A stretch of DNA of 64,000 bases from Methylotenera_A sp040079935 (GCA_040079935.1 JBEBJI010000007.1:1-64000); one strand, 5' to 3'. Numbered from the stretch's first letter, positions 16,869-26,457 are shown. A program made the numbers and translations. The notes: generated by a model from the letters alone, not told the origin.

Positions 16869-16895
16869 TGCCCTGCAAGACAATACCCTAGGGCA
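16869..16895. repeat. Intergenic palindrome carrying the dispersed motif (copy C)
   Basis: TGCCCT (16869-16874) and AGGGCA (16890-16895) form the arms, and CTGCAAGACAATA lies at 16873-16885. It is in the convergent gap after the Asp-box gene. Confidence 0.45.
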
Positions 16896-16902
16896 CCCTC
16901 TC

Positions 16903-16925
16903 TCAAACTCATCCCATGAGTTTGA
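16903..16925. terminator. Perfect 10-bp hairpin between convergent genes
   Basis: TCAAACTCAT (16903-16912) and ATGAGTTTGA (16916-16925) pair perfectly around CCC. There is no strong T-run on either side. Given the convergent genes it is best read as a transcription-end hairpin for the metal locus and possibly also for the HD-GYP gene. Confidence 0.45.
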
Positions 16926-16971
16926 TTCACCTTGTATCCATGTGGGTTACAGGGATGCTGATTTAAGCGAT

Positions 16972-18279
16972 TTAATCTAATCCGCTTGCATCGCTTTGCA
17001 AAGGCTCATTCATATAATAGCTAATTTTATTACGCGGGTTTAAATATCTCAGCACGTCTGGTGGCAATTGGTTTGCACGTAAACAACCGCTGATGTTCAT
17101 GTTGGGTTCTTCACGCAGGTCTAATATTTGCGGTGTTTCTCGGCTAACTTTTGGATCGTGCAATATCACATAAGGGCGCAAAGGTTTACTAGGATTGGCT
17201 GAAATAACAATCGCATACGCGCCAGTGGAAAGTCGCACGATGCTGCCAGGTGGGTAAATGCCTAGTGTTTTGATTAAATGTTTAAGTAAAGATTCATCGA
17301 ATCTTGAGCGCAGATTTGCATACATGTGCGCCAAGGCTTCGTAAGGCGTTCTAGCAAGCGCAAGATTATTAGGGTTGCAAAGATTGTCAAATCCATTCGC
17401 GAGTGCGACCAATCTGGCAAGTGGATCAGTTTGATCTACCATCAAGCGGTTTGGATAACCAGTACCGTCAGCATGCTCATGGTGTTGTAAGATGATTTTG
17501 CCCACACGCACTGGTAGACCAACTTCTTGCGCCATACGCGCGCCAATTTCACAATGTTGCTCATGGTGTTGTTGTTCTGATTTTGTGAGCGAATCTTTTT
17601 TCGTCAAAATAGTGTCGGCGACTTCAGCTTCGCCGATGTCATGAAATACTGCCGCAATGCCAAGTAGGCGAATGTCTTCTCTAGACATTTCAATCGACTT
17701 AGCCATCATGAGCGCGAGCACGGTGACATTAAGCGAGTGTTGAAAATTTTTATCGCTAGAAGTGTTGCCATTTAGCGCGTGAATCGCCACATCGCCTTCC
17801 ATCAGCGCCGTATCCACCATATCGTTTACCAAAAAACTGGCTTGCTCAATAGACTTTTTAGGCTCAGTCAGTATATTGCTGGTAACCTGCTTAGCAATAT
17901 CACTTGATACGATAAATTTCTTCTCGTTTTCATCAATGGCTTGATGCAGTTGTACTTGACGTTCAACTTTTGATGAAATGTGTTTCTTTTCACTAGCAAC
18001 GTTTGAACTATCGACAACTTTGGTTTCAGTAATTGCTGGCGCGGATTGCGTTGTAGCGGGTAGTTCATCACTCAAAGGCAAAGGCTCGCAATCGCTACGT
18101 TTTGGGTCATAGCGTAGTTTTTTCAGACCTATTTTTTTAATTTTAGAAATTTGTTCTTCATCCTTAAGCTTAAAGTTACTTACGCTAAATGGATGATCCA
18201 TCCAACCTAAGTCAAGATGAACGTACATGCCGACTTGTAGTTGACCGACATCGATAAGGTGGGGTTGGCTAGTTTGCAT
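16972..18279 (-). CDS. HD-GYP domain protein with DUF3391 N-terminus, predicted c-di-GMP phosphodiesterase
   Basis: A 435-residue cytoplasmic protein. Residues 8-60 match the DUF3391 region that precedes many HD-GYP domains (VGQLQVGMYVHLD, WMDHPF). The HD-GYP domain spans about 150-345, with HD at 213-214, HH at 266-267 and GYP at 274-276. The usual HDIGK is HDIGE here. These domains hydrolyse c-di-GMP with a two- or three-iron centre. The start overlaps the end of the GGDEF-EAL gene by 11 bases, so the pair is one operon with opposing second-messenger activities. Targets unknown. Confidence 0.88.
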   Translation of the reverse strand: MQTSQPHLIDVGQLQVGMYVHLDLGWMDHPFSVSNFKLKDEEQISKIKKIGLKKLRYDPKRSDCEPLPLSDELPATTQSAPAITETKVVDSSNVASEKKHISSKVERQVQLHQAIDENEKKFIVSSDIAKQVTSNILTEPKKSIEQASFLVNDMVDTALMEGDVAIHALNGNTSSDKNFQHSLNVTVLALMMAKSIEMSREDIRLLGIAAVFHDIGEAEVADTILTKKDSLTKSEQQHHEQHCEIGARMAQEVGLPVRVGKIILQHHEHADGTGYPNRLMVDQTDPLARLVALANGFDNLCNPNNLALARTPYEALAHMYANLRSRFDESLLKHLIKTLGIYPPGSIVRLSTGAYAIVISANPSKPLRPYVILHDPKVSRETPQILDLREEPNMNISGCLRANQLPPDVLRYLNPRNKISYYMNEPLQSDASGLD

Positions 18280-21052
18280 TTTCGTGACCTCTTTGTTTAT
18301 TTGTGGCTAATAATTTGGTGAATTCTGTTGATGTAACTGGTTTGCTGTATAAGTATCCTTGCGCTTCTTTGCAGTTCATATTTTTTAAAAACTCCGCTTG
18401 CGCTAGGGTTTCTACCCCTTCGGCAATGACGGAAAAACCTAAGCTGCTTGCCATGGCGTAAATGGCGTTTGCAATGGCAGCATCGTCCAAATCATGCGGC
18501 AAGCCGCGCACAAATGATTGATCAATCTTGATTTTATCCAACGGCAAACGCTTAAGAATGGATAGCGATGAATAGCCCGTTCCGAAGTCATCAATCGCCA
18601 AGCGTACGCCAAGCTTTCTGATGCTGTCGAAAGTATTAATTACGTACTCAGTATTTTGCATGACCGTACTTTCGGTAATTTCTAGTTCCAGCATCTCTGG
18701 TCTGCAATCGGTCTCGATGAGGATTCCATAAACCGTGTCCGCAAAGCTACCGCGCATCACTTGCACGCCCGATACGTTGACCGAAATCCATTGCATTGCA
18801 TAACCTTCATTCACCCATTGCATCGCTTGTAAGGCGGCTTGACGCAACACCCACTCGCCAATTTGCACAATTAAGCCAGTTTCTTCAGCTACAGGAATAA
18901 ACTTTGCAGGCGAAACCAAACCCAGCTCAGGATGATTCCAGCGAATTAGCGCTTCGGCGCCAATAATATCGCCAGTAATAAGCGACATTTGAGGTTGGTA
19001 ATACACTTCAAATTGGTTGCGCTCTAACGCGCGCCTAAGCTGGCTTTCCATAGTAAAGCGCTCGATTACGTCTTTACTCAATTCAGCGGAATAAAAGCAG
19101 TGATTGTTTTTGCCTTTATTTTTAACCTGATACATTGCCATGTCAGCCGCTTTAATGGCGCTATCTACATCATTGCCATCTTTGGGGAATATTGAAATGC
19201 CAATGCTGGCACTAATGAAAATTTCCTTGCCATCAATATTGAACTCAGCCTGTAATGTATGAATAATCTTGCGCGCGATTTGTTCAGCATCATCTGGGCT
19301 GCTGATTTCGTCCATCATGACCAAAAACTCATCGCCACCCAAGCGTGCCACAACGTCGCTTTCACGCATAGAGTTGCTGATTCTTCTTGAAACTTCATAC
19401 AGCAACTTATCGCCTACTTGATGGCCAAGGCTATCGTTGATGCTTTTGAACCTATCCAAATCTATAAACAATAGTGCGATTTGATGGTTTTCACGCTCGG
19501 CGCGTTTAATTGCAAGACCCAGCAATTCGTTCAATAGGCGACGATTGGGCAAGCCAGTTAGCATATCGTGGTTGACTAATTCGTGCAGACGATGTTGTGA
19601 ACGCTTACTCTCGGTAATGTCGGCAAAAACGCCCACATAGTTAACGATATTGCCCTCTGCGTTTTTGACGATGGTAATGGTGAGCCATTCCTGATAGGCT
19701 TCGCCGTTCTTTCTAGTATTGGTTATTTCTCCGCACCATTTTCCATCGCTTAATAAGTCGCGTCGAATATCGTGATTCTCTTCCTGTAATGCCTTAGGTA
19801 TTGAACCCAAAACTTCCTCTTCAGTGAAGCCAGTGATTTCGGTATAGCCTTTGTTAATGGCAATAATGCGCGCATTCGCATCAATAATCATGATGCCCTC
19901 CGTCGCACTATCGAAAGCGATTTTGGCTTGATGCAATCGTTTCCCAGTGCATTCTCTATGAATGGCAACACCTAGCGATCTGCCTATTGCCATTAACGAG
20001 CCTAGTTCTTGCGGGGTGGTTTTAATTAAGTCATGGCAGCGTTCTATGATAATGTTGCCCCACCATGCGCTCTCTGAAAATAGTGGAACAATGACGATAG
20101 ACTGCGTGTCATGTTGCTTAAGGATTTTGCGCTCATCGCTGGGCAAGTCTTTGATGTCACCAAAAACAGGGTTGCCTTGTTGCAAAGCATCATGCCAACG
20201 TTTTAAGCTTTCGTCGTAAAAGTCGATAGACTCAAGATTGCTACCTGGATTAATGAAGCCTGGCATGGACCACTTGTACAATATTTTTGAGCGTGCAGAT
20301 TCGCATCCAGCTTTCGACTCGCTACTAGCTTTAGCGTCAATATTTTTAGCGGCTACATTTCTAACAATGGTCGCACGTGTAAAGCGCAACGCTAAACACA
20401 TTTGTTGCAATACTGTCGCAGCAACTGTATGCCAAGATTCTGCTGAGTGCAGCAGCCAATCGCATGAGATTAGTGCATCTAATACGGCGCTACGATCACG
20501 TAAATGATTTTCTGCCATTTTGCGCTCTGTAATGTCACGACCCAACGTGACCAAGCCTTGGCGACTGCCATCATCATTAAAAAGTGGCACTTTAATCACA
20601 TCTAATATTTTTTCGCCTCCTTGTGGTAGTGCAATAGATTCTTCATTTCTAAAAGCTTTGCCAGATTTCCAAGCGCGTTCGTCGGTTGTTTTGGAATTCC
20701 GAAATACTTCTTTGAAAATTGGGTCAACCAAGTTGGCAAGTTCACTATCCGTTTTGTTTTGATAACCTTGCGAGCCAAGCTGAAACAGCTCGAGACTGCT
20801 ACTATTGGCTTCCAACCAGCGATTTTCTGCATCTTTAAAACAGATAAAGTCTGGGCTGGAATCTATCAGGCAGCGCAATAATTCTTTAGTTTTACGTAAC
20901 TGTAGTTCCACGCCAAGTCGCTCGGTAAAGTCGAGCACATGGCTGCTTTTAACCCTGCTTAAACGGACGTGTTTGTGCGAAGCTGGTTTTCCCAGACTGT
21001 CTCTTTGATCCGAAACAACTTGCAAGGTGTTTATTTTTGTTGAGTTTTTCAC
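18269..21052 (-). CDS. PAS-PAS-GGDEF-EAL sensor protein (c-di-GMP turnover)
   Basis: A 927-residue soluble protein. Order: PAS domain (about 55-175, PDFICFKDAENRW), a GAF-like region (about 185-370), a second PAS with PAC (about 375-490, EGIMIIDANARI), GGDEF (about 500-660) and EAL (about 670-920). GGDEF is intact at 572-576 within RLGGDEFLVMM, and EAL is intact at 700-702 (GAEALIRW), with DDFGTGYSS further on. Both diguanylate cyclase and phosphodiesterase activity are therefore possible. No transmembrane helix is seen, so input is cytoplasmic. It is followed by an overlapping HD-GYP gene. The signal sensed is unknown. Confidence 0.9.
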   Translation of the reverse strand: MKNSTKINTLQVVSDQRDSLGKPASHKHVRLSRVKSSHVLDFTERLGVELQLRKTKELLRCLIDSSPDFICFKDAENRWLEANSSSLELFQLGSQGYQNKTDSELANLVDPIFKEVFRNSKTTDERAWKSGKAFRNEESIALPQGGEKILDVIKVPLFNDDGSRQGLVTLGRDITERKMAENHLRDRSAVLDALISCDWLLHSAESWHTVAATVLQQMCLALRFTRATIVRNVAAKNIDAKASSESKAGCESARSKILYKWSMPGFINPGSNLESIDFYDESLKRWHDALQQGNPVFGDIKDLPSDERKILKQHDTQSIVIVPLFSESAWWGNIIIERCHDLIKTTPQELGSLMAIGRSLGVAIHRECTGKRLHQAKIAFDSATEGIMIIDANARIIAINKGYTEITGFTEEEVLGSIPKALQEENHDIRRDLLSDGKWCGEITNTRKNGEAYQEWLTITIVKNAEGNIVNYVGVFADITESKRSQHRLHELVNHDMLTGLPNRRLLNELLGLAIKRAERENHQIALLFIDLDRFKSINDSLGHQVGDKLLYEVSRRISNSMRESDVVARLGGDEFLVMMDEISSPDDAEQIARKIIHTLQAEFNIDGKEIFISASIGISIFPKDGNDVDSAIKAADMAMYQVKNKGKNNHCFYSAELSKDVIERFTMESQLRRALERNQFEVYYQPQMSLITGDIIGAEALIRWNHPELGLVSPAKFIPVAEETGLIVQIGEWVLRQAALQAMQWVNEGYAMQWISVNVSGVQVMRGSFADTVYGILIETDCRPEMLELEITESTVMQNTEYVINTFDSIRKLGVRLAIDDFGTGYSSLSILKRLPLDKIKIDQSFVRGLPHDLDDAAIANAIYAMASSLGFSVIAEGVETLAQAEFLKNMNCKEAQGYLYSKPVTSTEFTKLLATNKQRGHENAN

Positions 21053-21231
21053 TTGTTCAAAAATCTTTTAATTTGTTATAGCAGTAAAATCTTATCGACT
21101 AAAGTCATTAAAACTTGAGTGAAAAAACGCAATTTTATTTAATCCAAAAAAATCTTATAAAGTCGTGAAGTGTTTAATTTTATGGTCTGCAGGTCATTGC
21201 CTTAAGCAAGCTGTCTATGCGCTCGCCCTTA

Positions 21232-21256
21232 TTGAAATTTATAATATTTGCCCCAT
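21232..21256 (+). promoter_or_regulatory. Sigma-32 (heat-shock) type promoter of clpB
   Basis: TTGAAA (21232-21237) and CCCCAT (21251-21256) are 13 bases apart, which fits the RpoH consensus (CTTGAAA, then CCCCATNT). The start would be near 21263, and AAGGAG at 21275-21280 lies seven bases before the clpB ATG. Confidence 0.75.
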
Positions 21257-21287
21257 ATTGCTGGTATAACTTTAAAGGAGTGGCGAT

Positions 21288-23885
21288 ATGCGTTTCGATA
21301 AACTGACAACTAAATTTCAACAAGCGATAAATGACGCGCAAAGCTTAGCGGTGGGCGCAGATAACACTGCGATTGAGCCGCAGCATTTGCTGCTGGCGTT
21401 ATTAAATCAAGACGATGGCGGTACGGCATCGATTCTGTCCAAAGCAGGCGTTCAGCTTAATTCGCTCAAAACTAGCTTAAATACGGCGATTGGTAATTTG
21501 TCGAAATCGTCAGAAATGAGTGGTGAAGTGGCGATTTCTCGCGACTTGAATAATCTCTTAAATATCACCGATAAGTTTGCGCAAAAGCGTAACGATGCGT
21601 ATATTGCCAGTGAACTATTCCTGCTGGCGTTGGCGGATGACAAAGGTGAAACAGGTAAATTATTAAAGCAAAACGGCCTTACAAAAGGCGCTCTGGAAGC
21701 TAGTATCCATGCGGTTCGTGGCGATGCTAATATTGACAGTCAAGAAGCCGAAGGGCAACGCGAAGCGCTTAAAAAATACACGCTAGATTTAACCGAGCGC
21801 GCAAGAATGGGTAAGCTCGATCCAGTGATTGGGCGAGACGATGAAATCCGCCGCGTGATTCAAATTCTCGGACGTCGTAGTAAAAATAACCCAGTACTCA
21901 TTGGTGAGCCTGGTGTGGGTAAAACCGCGATTGTAGAAGGCCTAGCACAACGTATTGTCGATGGCGAAGTGCCAGATTCATTAAAAGGCAAAAAGGTACT
22001 TAGCTTAGACATGGCGGCGTTACTGGCGGGTGCAAAATACCGTGGCGATTTTGAAGAGCGTTTAAAAGCGGTGCTAAAAGAATTGGCGCAAGATGAAGGT
22101 CAAACCATTGTTTTTATCGACGAGCTTCACACTATGGTGGGCGCGGGCAAGGCCGAAGGCGCGATGGATGCTGGCAATATGCTCAAACCCGCCTTAGCGC
22201 GTGGCGAGTTACATTGCGTTGGCGCGACGACTTTAGATGAATATCGTAAATATGTGGAAAAAGATGCTGCTTTAGAACGTCGTTTTCAAAAAGTAATGGT
22301 TGATGAACCAAGCGTGGAAGCGACGATTGCCATTTTGCGCGGTTTGCAGGAGAAGTATGAATTGCACCACGGCGTGGAAATTACTGACCCTGCGATTGTG
22401 GCGGCGGCAGAATTATCGCATCGTTATATTACCGATAGGTTTTTACCCGATAAAGCCATTGATTTGATTGATGAGGCGGCTTCGCGCATCAAGATGGAAA
22501 TTGATTCTAAGCCAGAAGTGATGGATAAGCTGGAGCGTAGATTGATTCAGCTCAAAATTGAGCGTGAAGCAGTGCGGCGCGAAAAAGATGAAGGCAGTAA
22601 AAAACGCTTCGAGTTGATTGAAGAAGAGATTTTAAAATTAGGCAAAGAATATGCTGATTTAGAAGAGGTTTGGAAAGCCGAAAAAGCCCAAGTGCAAGGC
22701 AGCGCGCACATTAAGGAGGCAATTGAAAAAATTAAATTTGAGATGGAAGAAGCTACACGCAAAGGCGAATGGCAAAAAGTATCTGAGTTGCAGTATGGTA
22801 AATTACCGCAACTTGAAGCTCAGTTAAAACAAGCAGCAAGTACTGAAAATGGTGCTGAAGTAGATGCAGAAAAAGGCAAGCATAGAATGTTGCGTACTGA
22901 AGTCGGCGCAGACGAAATCGCCGAAGTAGTGAGCCGTGCGACGGGCATTCCAGTTAGCAAAATGATGACGGGTGAGCGTGAAAAATTGCTTACGATGGAA
23001 GGCAAACTGCACGAAAGAGTAGTTGGTCAGGATGAAGCGGTGCGCTTGGTTTCGGATGCGATTCGTCGTTCTAGAAGCGGCTTGGGCGACCCAGATCGCC
23101 CTTATGGTAGCTTTCTTTTCCTCGGCCCGACTGGCGTTGGCAAAACCGAGCTTTGCAAAGCCTTAGCTAACTTTTTGTTTGATTCTGAAGATCACTTAAT
23201 TCGTATAGACATGAGTGAATTTATGGAGAAGCATAGCGTGGCACGCATGATTGGCGCGCCTCCTGGCTATGTCGGTTACGAAGAAGGCGGCACGTTGACA
23301 GAAGCTGTGCGCCGCAAACCTTACTCGGTGATTTTGTTGGATGAAATTGAAAAAGCGCATCCCGATGTTTTTAATGTATTGTTGCAGGTGTTGGATGACG
23401 GACGTTTAACCGACGGCCAAGGTCGTACCGTGAATTTCAAAAACACGGTGATTATTATGACCTCGAATTTGGGCTCGCAAATGATACAAAGTATGGCGGA
23501 TCAAGATTATCAAGTGGTGAAATTGGCGGTGATGGGCGAGGTGAAACAGCACTTTAGGCCAGAGTTCGTCAACCGTATTGATGAGGTGGTCGTTTTCCAT
23601 AGTCTAGATGCAGCGAACGTGAAGTCTATTGCAAGTATTCAATTGCAATTGCTTACCAAGCGCTTGCATGCGATGGAAATTGATGTGGCGATTTCAGATG
23701 CGGCTTTGGCAGAAATTGCCAGTGCAGGGTTTGACCCTGTGTATGGCGCGCGACCCTTAAAACGCGCGATTCAAAGTGAGATTGAAAACCCGTTAGCCCG
23801 TGAAATTTTAGCCGGGAATTTTATGGCGAAAGATACGGTCTTAATCGATTGTATGGCGGGGAAAATGACGTTTAATAAGGCATAA
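21288..23885 (+). CDS. clpB: ATP-dependent disaggregase ClpB
   Basis: A Hsp100 hexameric AAA+ chaperone that, with DnaK, resolubilises aggregated protein. The 865 residues hold the Clp N-domain (1-145), NBD1 with Walker A GEPGVGKT at 206-213, the ClpB-specific coiled-coil middle domain (about 400-525, rich in Glu/Lys) and NBD2 with GPTGVGKT at 613-620. The middle domain and the lack of an IGF/L ClpP loop separate it from ClpA/ClpC. A sigma-32 type promoter lies directly upstream. The stop is followed at once by the start of the transglycosylase gene. Confidence 0.98.
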   Translation: MRFDKLTTKFQQAINDAQSLAVGADNTAIEPQHLLLALLNQDDGGTASILSKAGVQLNSLKTSLNTAIGNLSKSSEMSGEVAISRDLNNLLNITDKFAQKRNDAYIASELFLLALADDKGETGKLLKQNGLTKGALEASIHAVRGDANIDSQEAEGQREALKKYTLDLTERARMGKLDPVIGRDDEIRRVIQILGRRSKNNPVLIGEPGVGKTAIVEGLAQRIVDGEVPDSLKGKKVLSLDMAALLAGAKYRGDFEERLKAVLKELAQDEGQTIVFIDELHTMVGAGKAEGAMDAGNMLKPALARGELHCVGATTLDEYRKYVEKDAALERRFQKVMVDEPSVEATIAILRGLQEKYELHHGVEITDPAIVAAAELSHRYITDRFLPDKAIDLIDEAASRIKMEIDSKPEVMDKLERRLIQLKIEREAVRREKDEGSKKRFELIEEEILKLGKEYADLEEVWKAEKAQVQGSAHIKEAIEKIKFEMEEATRKGEWQKVSELQYGKLPQLEAQLKQAASTENGAEVDAEKGKHRMLRTEVGADEIAEVVSRATGIPVSKMMTGEREKLLTMEGKLHERVVGQDEAVRLVSDAIRRSRSGLGDPDRPYGSFLFLGPTGVGKTELCKALANFLFDSEDHLIRIDMSEFMEKHSVARMIGAPPGYVGYEEGGTLTEAVRRKPYSVILLDEIEKAHPDVFNVLLQVLDDGRLTDGQGRTVNFKNTVIIMTSNLGSQMIQSMADQDYQVVKLAVMGEVKQHFRPEFVNRIDEVVVFHSLDAANVKSIASIQLQLLTKRLHAMEIDVAISDAALAEIASAGFDPVYGARPLKRAIQSEIENPLAREILAGNFMAKDTVLIDCMAGKMTFNKA

Positions 23886-24821
23886 ATGCACAATCGTTTT
23901 GCACATTGGCTTGCAAGGTTAAGTCTGCTTTTTGCAAGCCAGAGCGTTTATGCCTATACGCAAACTGAGCTTGAAACGTTCGATAACGAGCCGCCGATTG
24001 TGAAAGATTTGCTGGAGCGTGCAGGTGCGTTAGTGAGCAACGAAAATGATCCGGAAGCTGCATGGAAAGCCGCAAATTTGTATTGTGAAGCTTCGCGCTA
24101 CGGCAGTGCAGAAGGTGTTTACAGGTTAGGCATGTTATACGCGTTTGGGCGCGGCGTACCGGCTAATCGCGATTATGCGGCTAATTTATTTGGCATAGCG
24201 TCGTTGCATGGGCATTTTGAAGCGCAAAAAATGTTGGAAACCATCGAGATTAAAACCAACGAAACGCCGCTCTGCGTGCTGGAGGCAGTGGCGCCAGAGC
24301 GTGCGCCAGCGCCAAAGTATGGAGATTATGAAGGTTCGCCAAAAATTGATGCCTACATTGCCAGCTTGCCCAAAAATAAGCGCTGGGTGGTTGATTTGGC
24401 GGAGACGATTGCTGATTGGTACAAAGTAGATTCTAAGTTGGTGCTATCGATTATCACGGCGGAATCGAACTTTAAAATCAAAGCGAAATCCAATGCTAAT
24501 GCGCATGGGTTGATGCAATTGATTCCTGCCACGGCAGAGCGTTTTAACGTAAAAAATGCTTATAACGCATCGCAAAATATTAAGGGTGGCGTTGCGTATT
24601 TGCGCTGGCTGCTCTCGTATTTTCGCGGCGACGTCACGCTGGCAGTGGCTGCTTACAATGCGGGTGAGGGTGCGGTGGATAAATATAAAGGCGTGCCGCC
24701 CTACAAAGAAACGCGCGGCTATGTAAAAAAAGTGATGGGGTTATACCAATCAAAACGGCACAAGTACGATGAAAGCATTACAGGTGCATCGCCTGCCCTA
24801 AAGAAAGCGAGTTTGAAATGA
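23886..24821 (+). CDS. Exported lytic transglycosylase with Sel1-like repeats
   Basis: A 311-residue periplasmic protein with a signal peptide (to about residue 19), Sel1/TPR-type repeats around 55-120 (AAWKAANLYCEASRYGSAEG, then GMLYAFGRGVPANRDYA) and a C-terminal SLT domain (about 170-285). Catalytic Glu is E193 in ITAESNF, and the motifs AHGLMQLIPATAERF and AAYNAGEGAV follow. It cleaves glycan strands of peptidoglycan to 1,6-anhydro products. The ATG sits directly after the clpB stop. Its TGA overlaps the ATG of the next lipoprotein gene, so the two are coupled. Confidence 0.88.
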   Translation: MHNRFAHWLARLSLLFASQSVYAYTQTELETFDNEPPIVKDLLERAGALVSNENDPEAAWKAANLYCEASRYGSAEGVYRLGMLYAFGRGVPANRDYAANLFGIASLHGHFEAQKMLETIEIKTNETPLCVLEAVAPERAPAPKYGDYEGSPKIDAYIASLPKNKRWVVDLAETIADWYKVDSKLVLSIITAESNFKIKAKSNANAHGLMQLIPATAERFNVKNAYNASQNIKGGVAYLRWLLSYFRGDVTLAVAAYNAGEGAVDKYKGVPPYKETRGYVKKVMGLYQSKRHKYDESITGASPALKKASLK

Positions 24822-25348
24822 AAAACTTTATAATTTTAATGACAACTCTTCTCGTGCTGACTGGTTGCGCTAGCTCTGGCACGCAGCAAGCCAAGGTAGA
24901 TAGAATTACGCCAGAAGAATTGGCAAAAATTTTGCCACCACCCGTGGCTACGCTTAGTTTGGATGAAATTGTGACAGATAGCAAGGCAGGCAAAACGCCT
25001 GATGAAATTATCAGCAAAATTAAAACTAGTAATTCTCGTTACGAGCTGACAACCACGCAAACATTGGATTTGAGCAAACAAGGCGTGGATGTAAAAGTGC
25101 TAGATTACATGCATCAAAGTAACGAGCTGGCCAAGCAAAATGCTATTGCTGACGAAATGAATAAACGCGAGCAAGAAAAACGCGCCGCGCAAAAACAGCT
25201 ACAGCGCGAACGCGCTTTGGCGCAAAGTTATTACTACGATTATTTTGATGGCCCATTTTACAACCCGTATTATCATTACGGCTACGGCCCTTATTACGGT
25301 AGCCGCTTATTTTGGGGTCCGAGCTTTTATTATCGCCACCGCAGATAG
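24818..25348 (+). CDS. Predicted lipoprotein with Tyr/Gly-rich tail
   Basis: A 176-residue protein with a lipoprotein signal (VLTGC, C17). The middle has LSLDEIVTDSKAGKTPDEII, a segment seen in short outer-envelope proteins of unknown role, then a charged coiled stretch (110-145) and a tail rich in Tyr, Gly and Phe. ATGA overlap with the transglycosylase gene. Function unknown; probably an envelope protein made together with the transglycosylase. Confidence 0.7.
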   Translation: MKNFIILMTTLLVLTGCASSGTQQAKVDRITPEELAKILPPPVATLSLDEIVTDSKAGKTPDEIISKIKTSNSRYELTTTQTLDLSKQGVDVKVLDYMHQSNELAKQNAIADEMNKREQEKRAAQKQLQRERALAQSYYYDYFDGPFYNPYYHYGYGPYYGSRLFWGPSFYYRHRR

Positions 25349-25349
25349 T

Positions 25350-25877
25350 TTATTTTTCCGCAATTGCCTTCAGGCTGGTTAGACCTTCCTCGTATTTTTC
25401 GCCCACCATTTTATCCATGTTGAAGCACATGCCCATTAGTTTTGAAATAAAAGGGCTAGCGCCATACATGGCTTGTGTTACGGTCGTTGAATCACCATGT
25501 GGTTGGAGCAAAAATTCCACCATATTGTGAGCTTCGAATGGTTTGATGAAGTCTAATTTAAGTACAATTTTTGAATATTGGGATGATTCGATAATTTCCA
25601 TGCGCCCTTGGCCAATGTCCTTGTTGCCGCTCCAGCCATATATAGCTCCAATGCCGCTTTCACTACCACTGTAGCTACGTTTGCAGGTGGGATCTATCTT
25701 TTCCCATGGCGACCAAGATTCCCATGCGTGAAAATTGTTAATGTGAGGAAAAATTTTTTCAGCTGGTGCTTTGATGCTGGTGGAGCGCTCAATCCGAAAG
25801 CGATTAGGCTTAAGGGCTGCCACAACTAACACTATGGCAACCACAACAATTAATGCAATTAAAATGAGCTTTAACAT
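25350..25877 (-). CDS. SRPBCC (START-like) family protein with N-terminal membrane anchor
   Basis: A 175-residue protein. Residues 3-24 form a membrane-spanning helix, and the rest is a Bet v1-like hydrophobic-ligand fold (ERSTSIKAPAEKIFPHINNFHAWESWSPWEKIDP), close to the polyketide cyclase/dehydrase group. Ligand unknown. It ends one base past the convergent lipoprotein gene, and AGGAGGG precedes the ATG on the minus strand. It is the last of three SRPBCC genes following an arsR regulator, but a 76-base gap with a hairpin separates it from them. Confidence 0.8.
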   Translation of the reverse strand: MLKLILIALIVVVAIVLVVAALKPNRFRIERSTSIKAPAEKIFPHINNFHAWESWSPWEKIDPTCKRSYSGSESGIGAIYGWSGNKDIGQGRMEIIESSQYSKIVLKLDFIKPFEAHNMVEFLLQPHGDSTTVTQAMYGASPFISKLMGMCFNMDKMVGEKYEEGLTSLKAIAEK

Positions 25878-25899
25878 ACAATCCCTCCTTTAAAATTAT

Positions 25900-25934
25900 G
25901 CTCTGAAAGCCTCATAGGTATTGGCTTACAGGGC
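25900..25934 (-). repeat. Intergenic hairpin carrying the dispersed motif (copy D, minus strand)
   Basis: GCTCTGAAAGCC (25900-25911) pairs with GGCTTACAGGGC (25923-25934) at 10 of 12 positions. Read on the minus strand, 25931-25919 is CTGTAAGCCAATA, one base from copy B. It lies in the gap between two SRPBCC genes. Confidence 0.5.
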
Positions 25935-25953
25935 ATACTGTTTTAACATCAGA

Positions 25954-26457
25954 TTACACCTTTTTTATGAAGTCAACAAGCTGACCCAAACAAGTTACCC
26001 AGCCTTCTTCAAATCCCATTTTTTCATGCGCAATACGCGCTTCAGTATTCACATGTTGCACTAGTGCAGTATATTTTGTGCCATTGGCGTGAGGCGCTAG
26101 CATAATCGTTGCTGTCATTAGGAATTCTGCGCACTCATGGCCTGGACTGGTTTCAGGCGGCTCAACTGGACGAAAGCCTGGCTCGAGCGCATTCGTCCAA
26201 GTAAGCCTTTCGTTTTTAATCACTTCCAAATAACAGCCGATATTTGGGAAACTTTGTCCTTCCGGCGATTGCATCACAGTGTAAAATCTGCCGCCCACGC
26301 GTAAATCAATCTCGCACTTAATCGTTTTCCACGGTAGAGGACAAAACCATGGCAACAGCTTCTCTGGCGTCGTCCAAGCTTGCCAAATCAGTTCGCGCGG
26401 TACATCAACAATGCGCTCAATCATCAGGTCTAGTTCGGGGTTAAAGTTTTTAATCAT
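25954..26457 (-). CDS. SRPBCC / AHSA1 domain protein
   Basis: A 167-residue cytoplasmic protein of the Aha1-like START fold: DLMIERIVDVPRELIWQAWT at the N-terminus, WFCPLPWKTIKCEIDLRVGG in the middle, and a C-terminal EEGWVTCLGQLVDFIKK helix. These proteins bind hydrophobic ligands, and the exact ligand is unknown. ATGA overlap (4 bases) with the upstream SRPBCC gene shows tight co-translation in an arsR-SRPBCC-SRPBCC operon. Confidence 0.82.
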   Translation of the reverse strand: MIKNFNPELDLMIERIVDVPRELIWQAWTTPEKLLPWFCPLPWKTIKCEIDLRVGGRFYTVMQSPEGQSFPNIGCYLEVIKNERLTWTNALEPGFRPVEPPETSPGHECAEFLMTATIMLAPHANGTKYTALVQHVNTEARIAHEKMGFEEGWVTCLGQLVDFIKKV

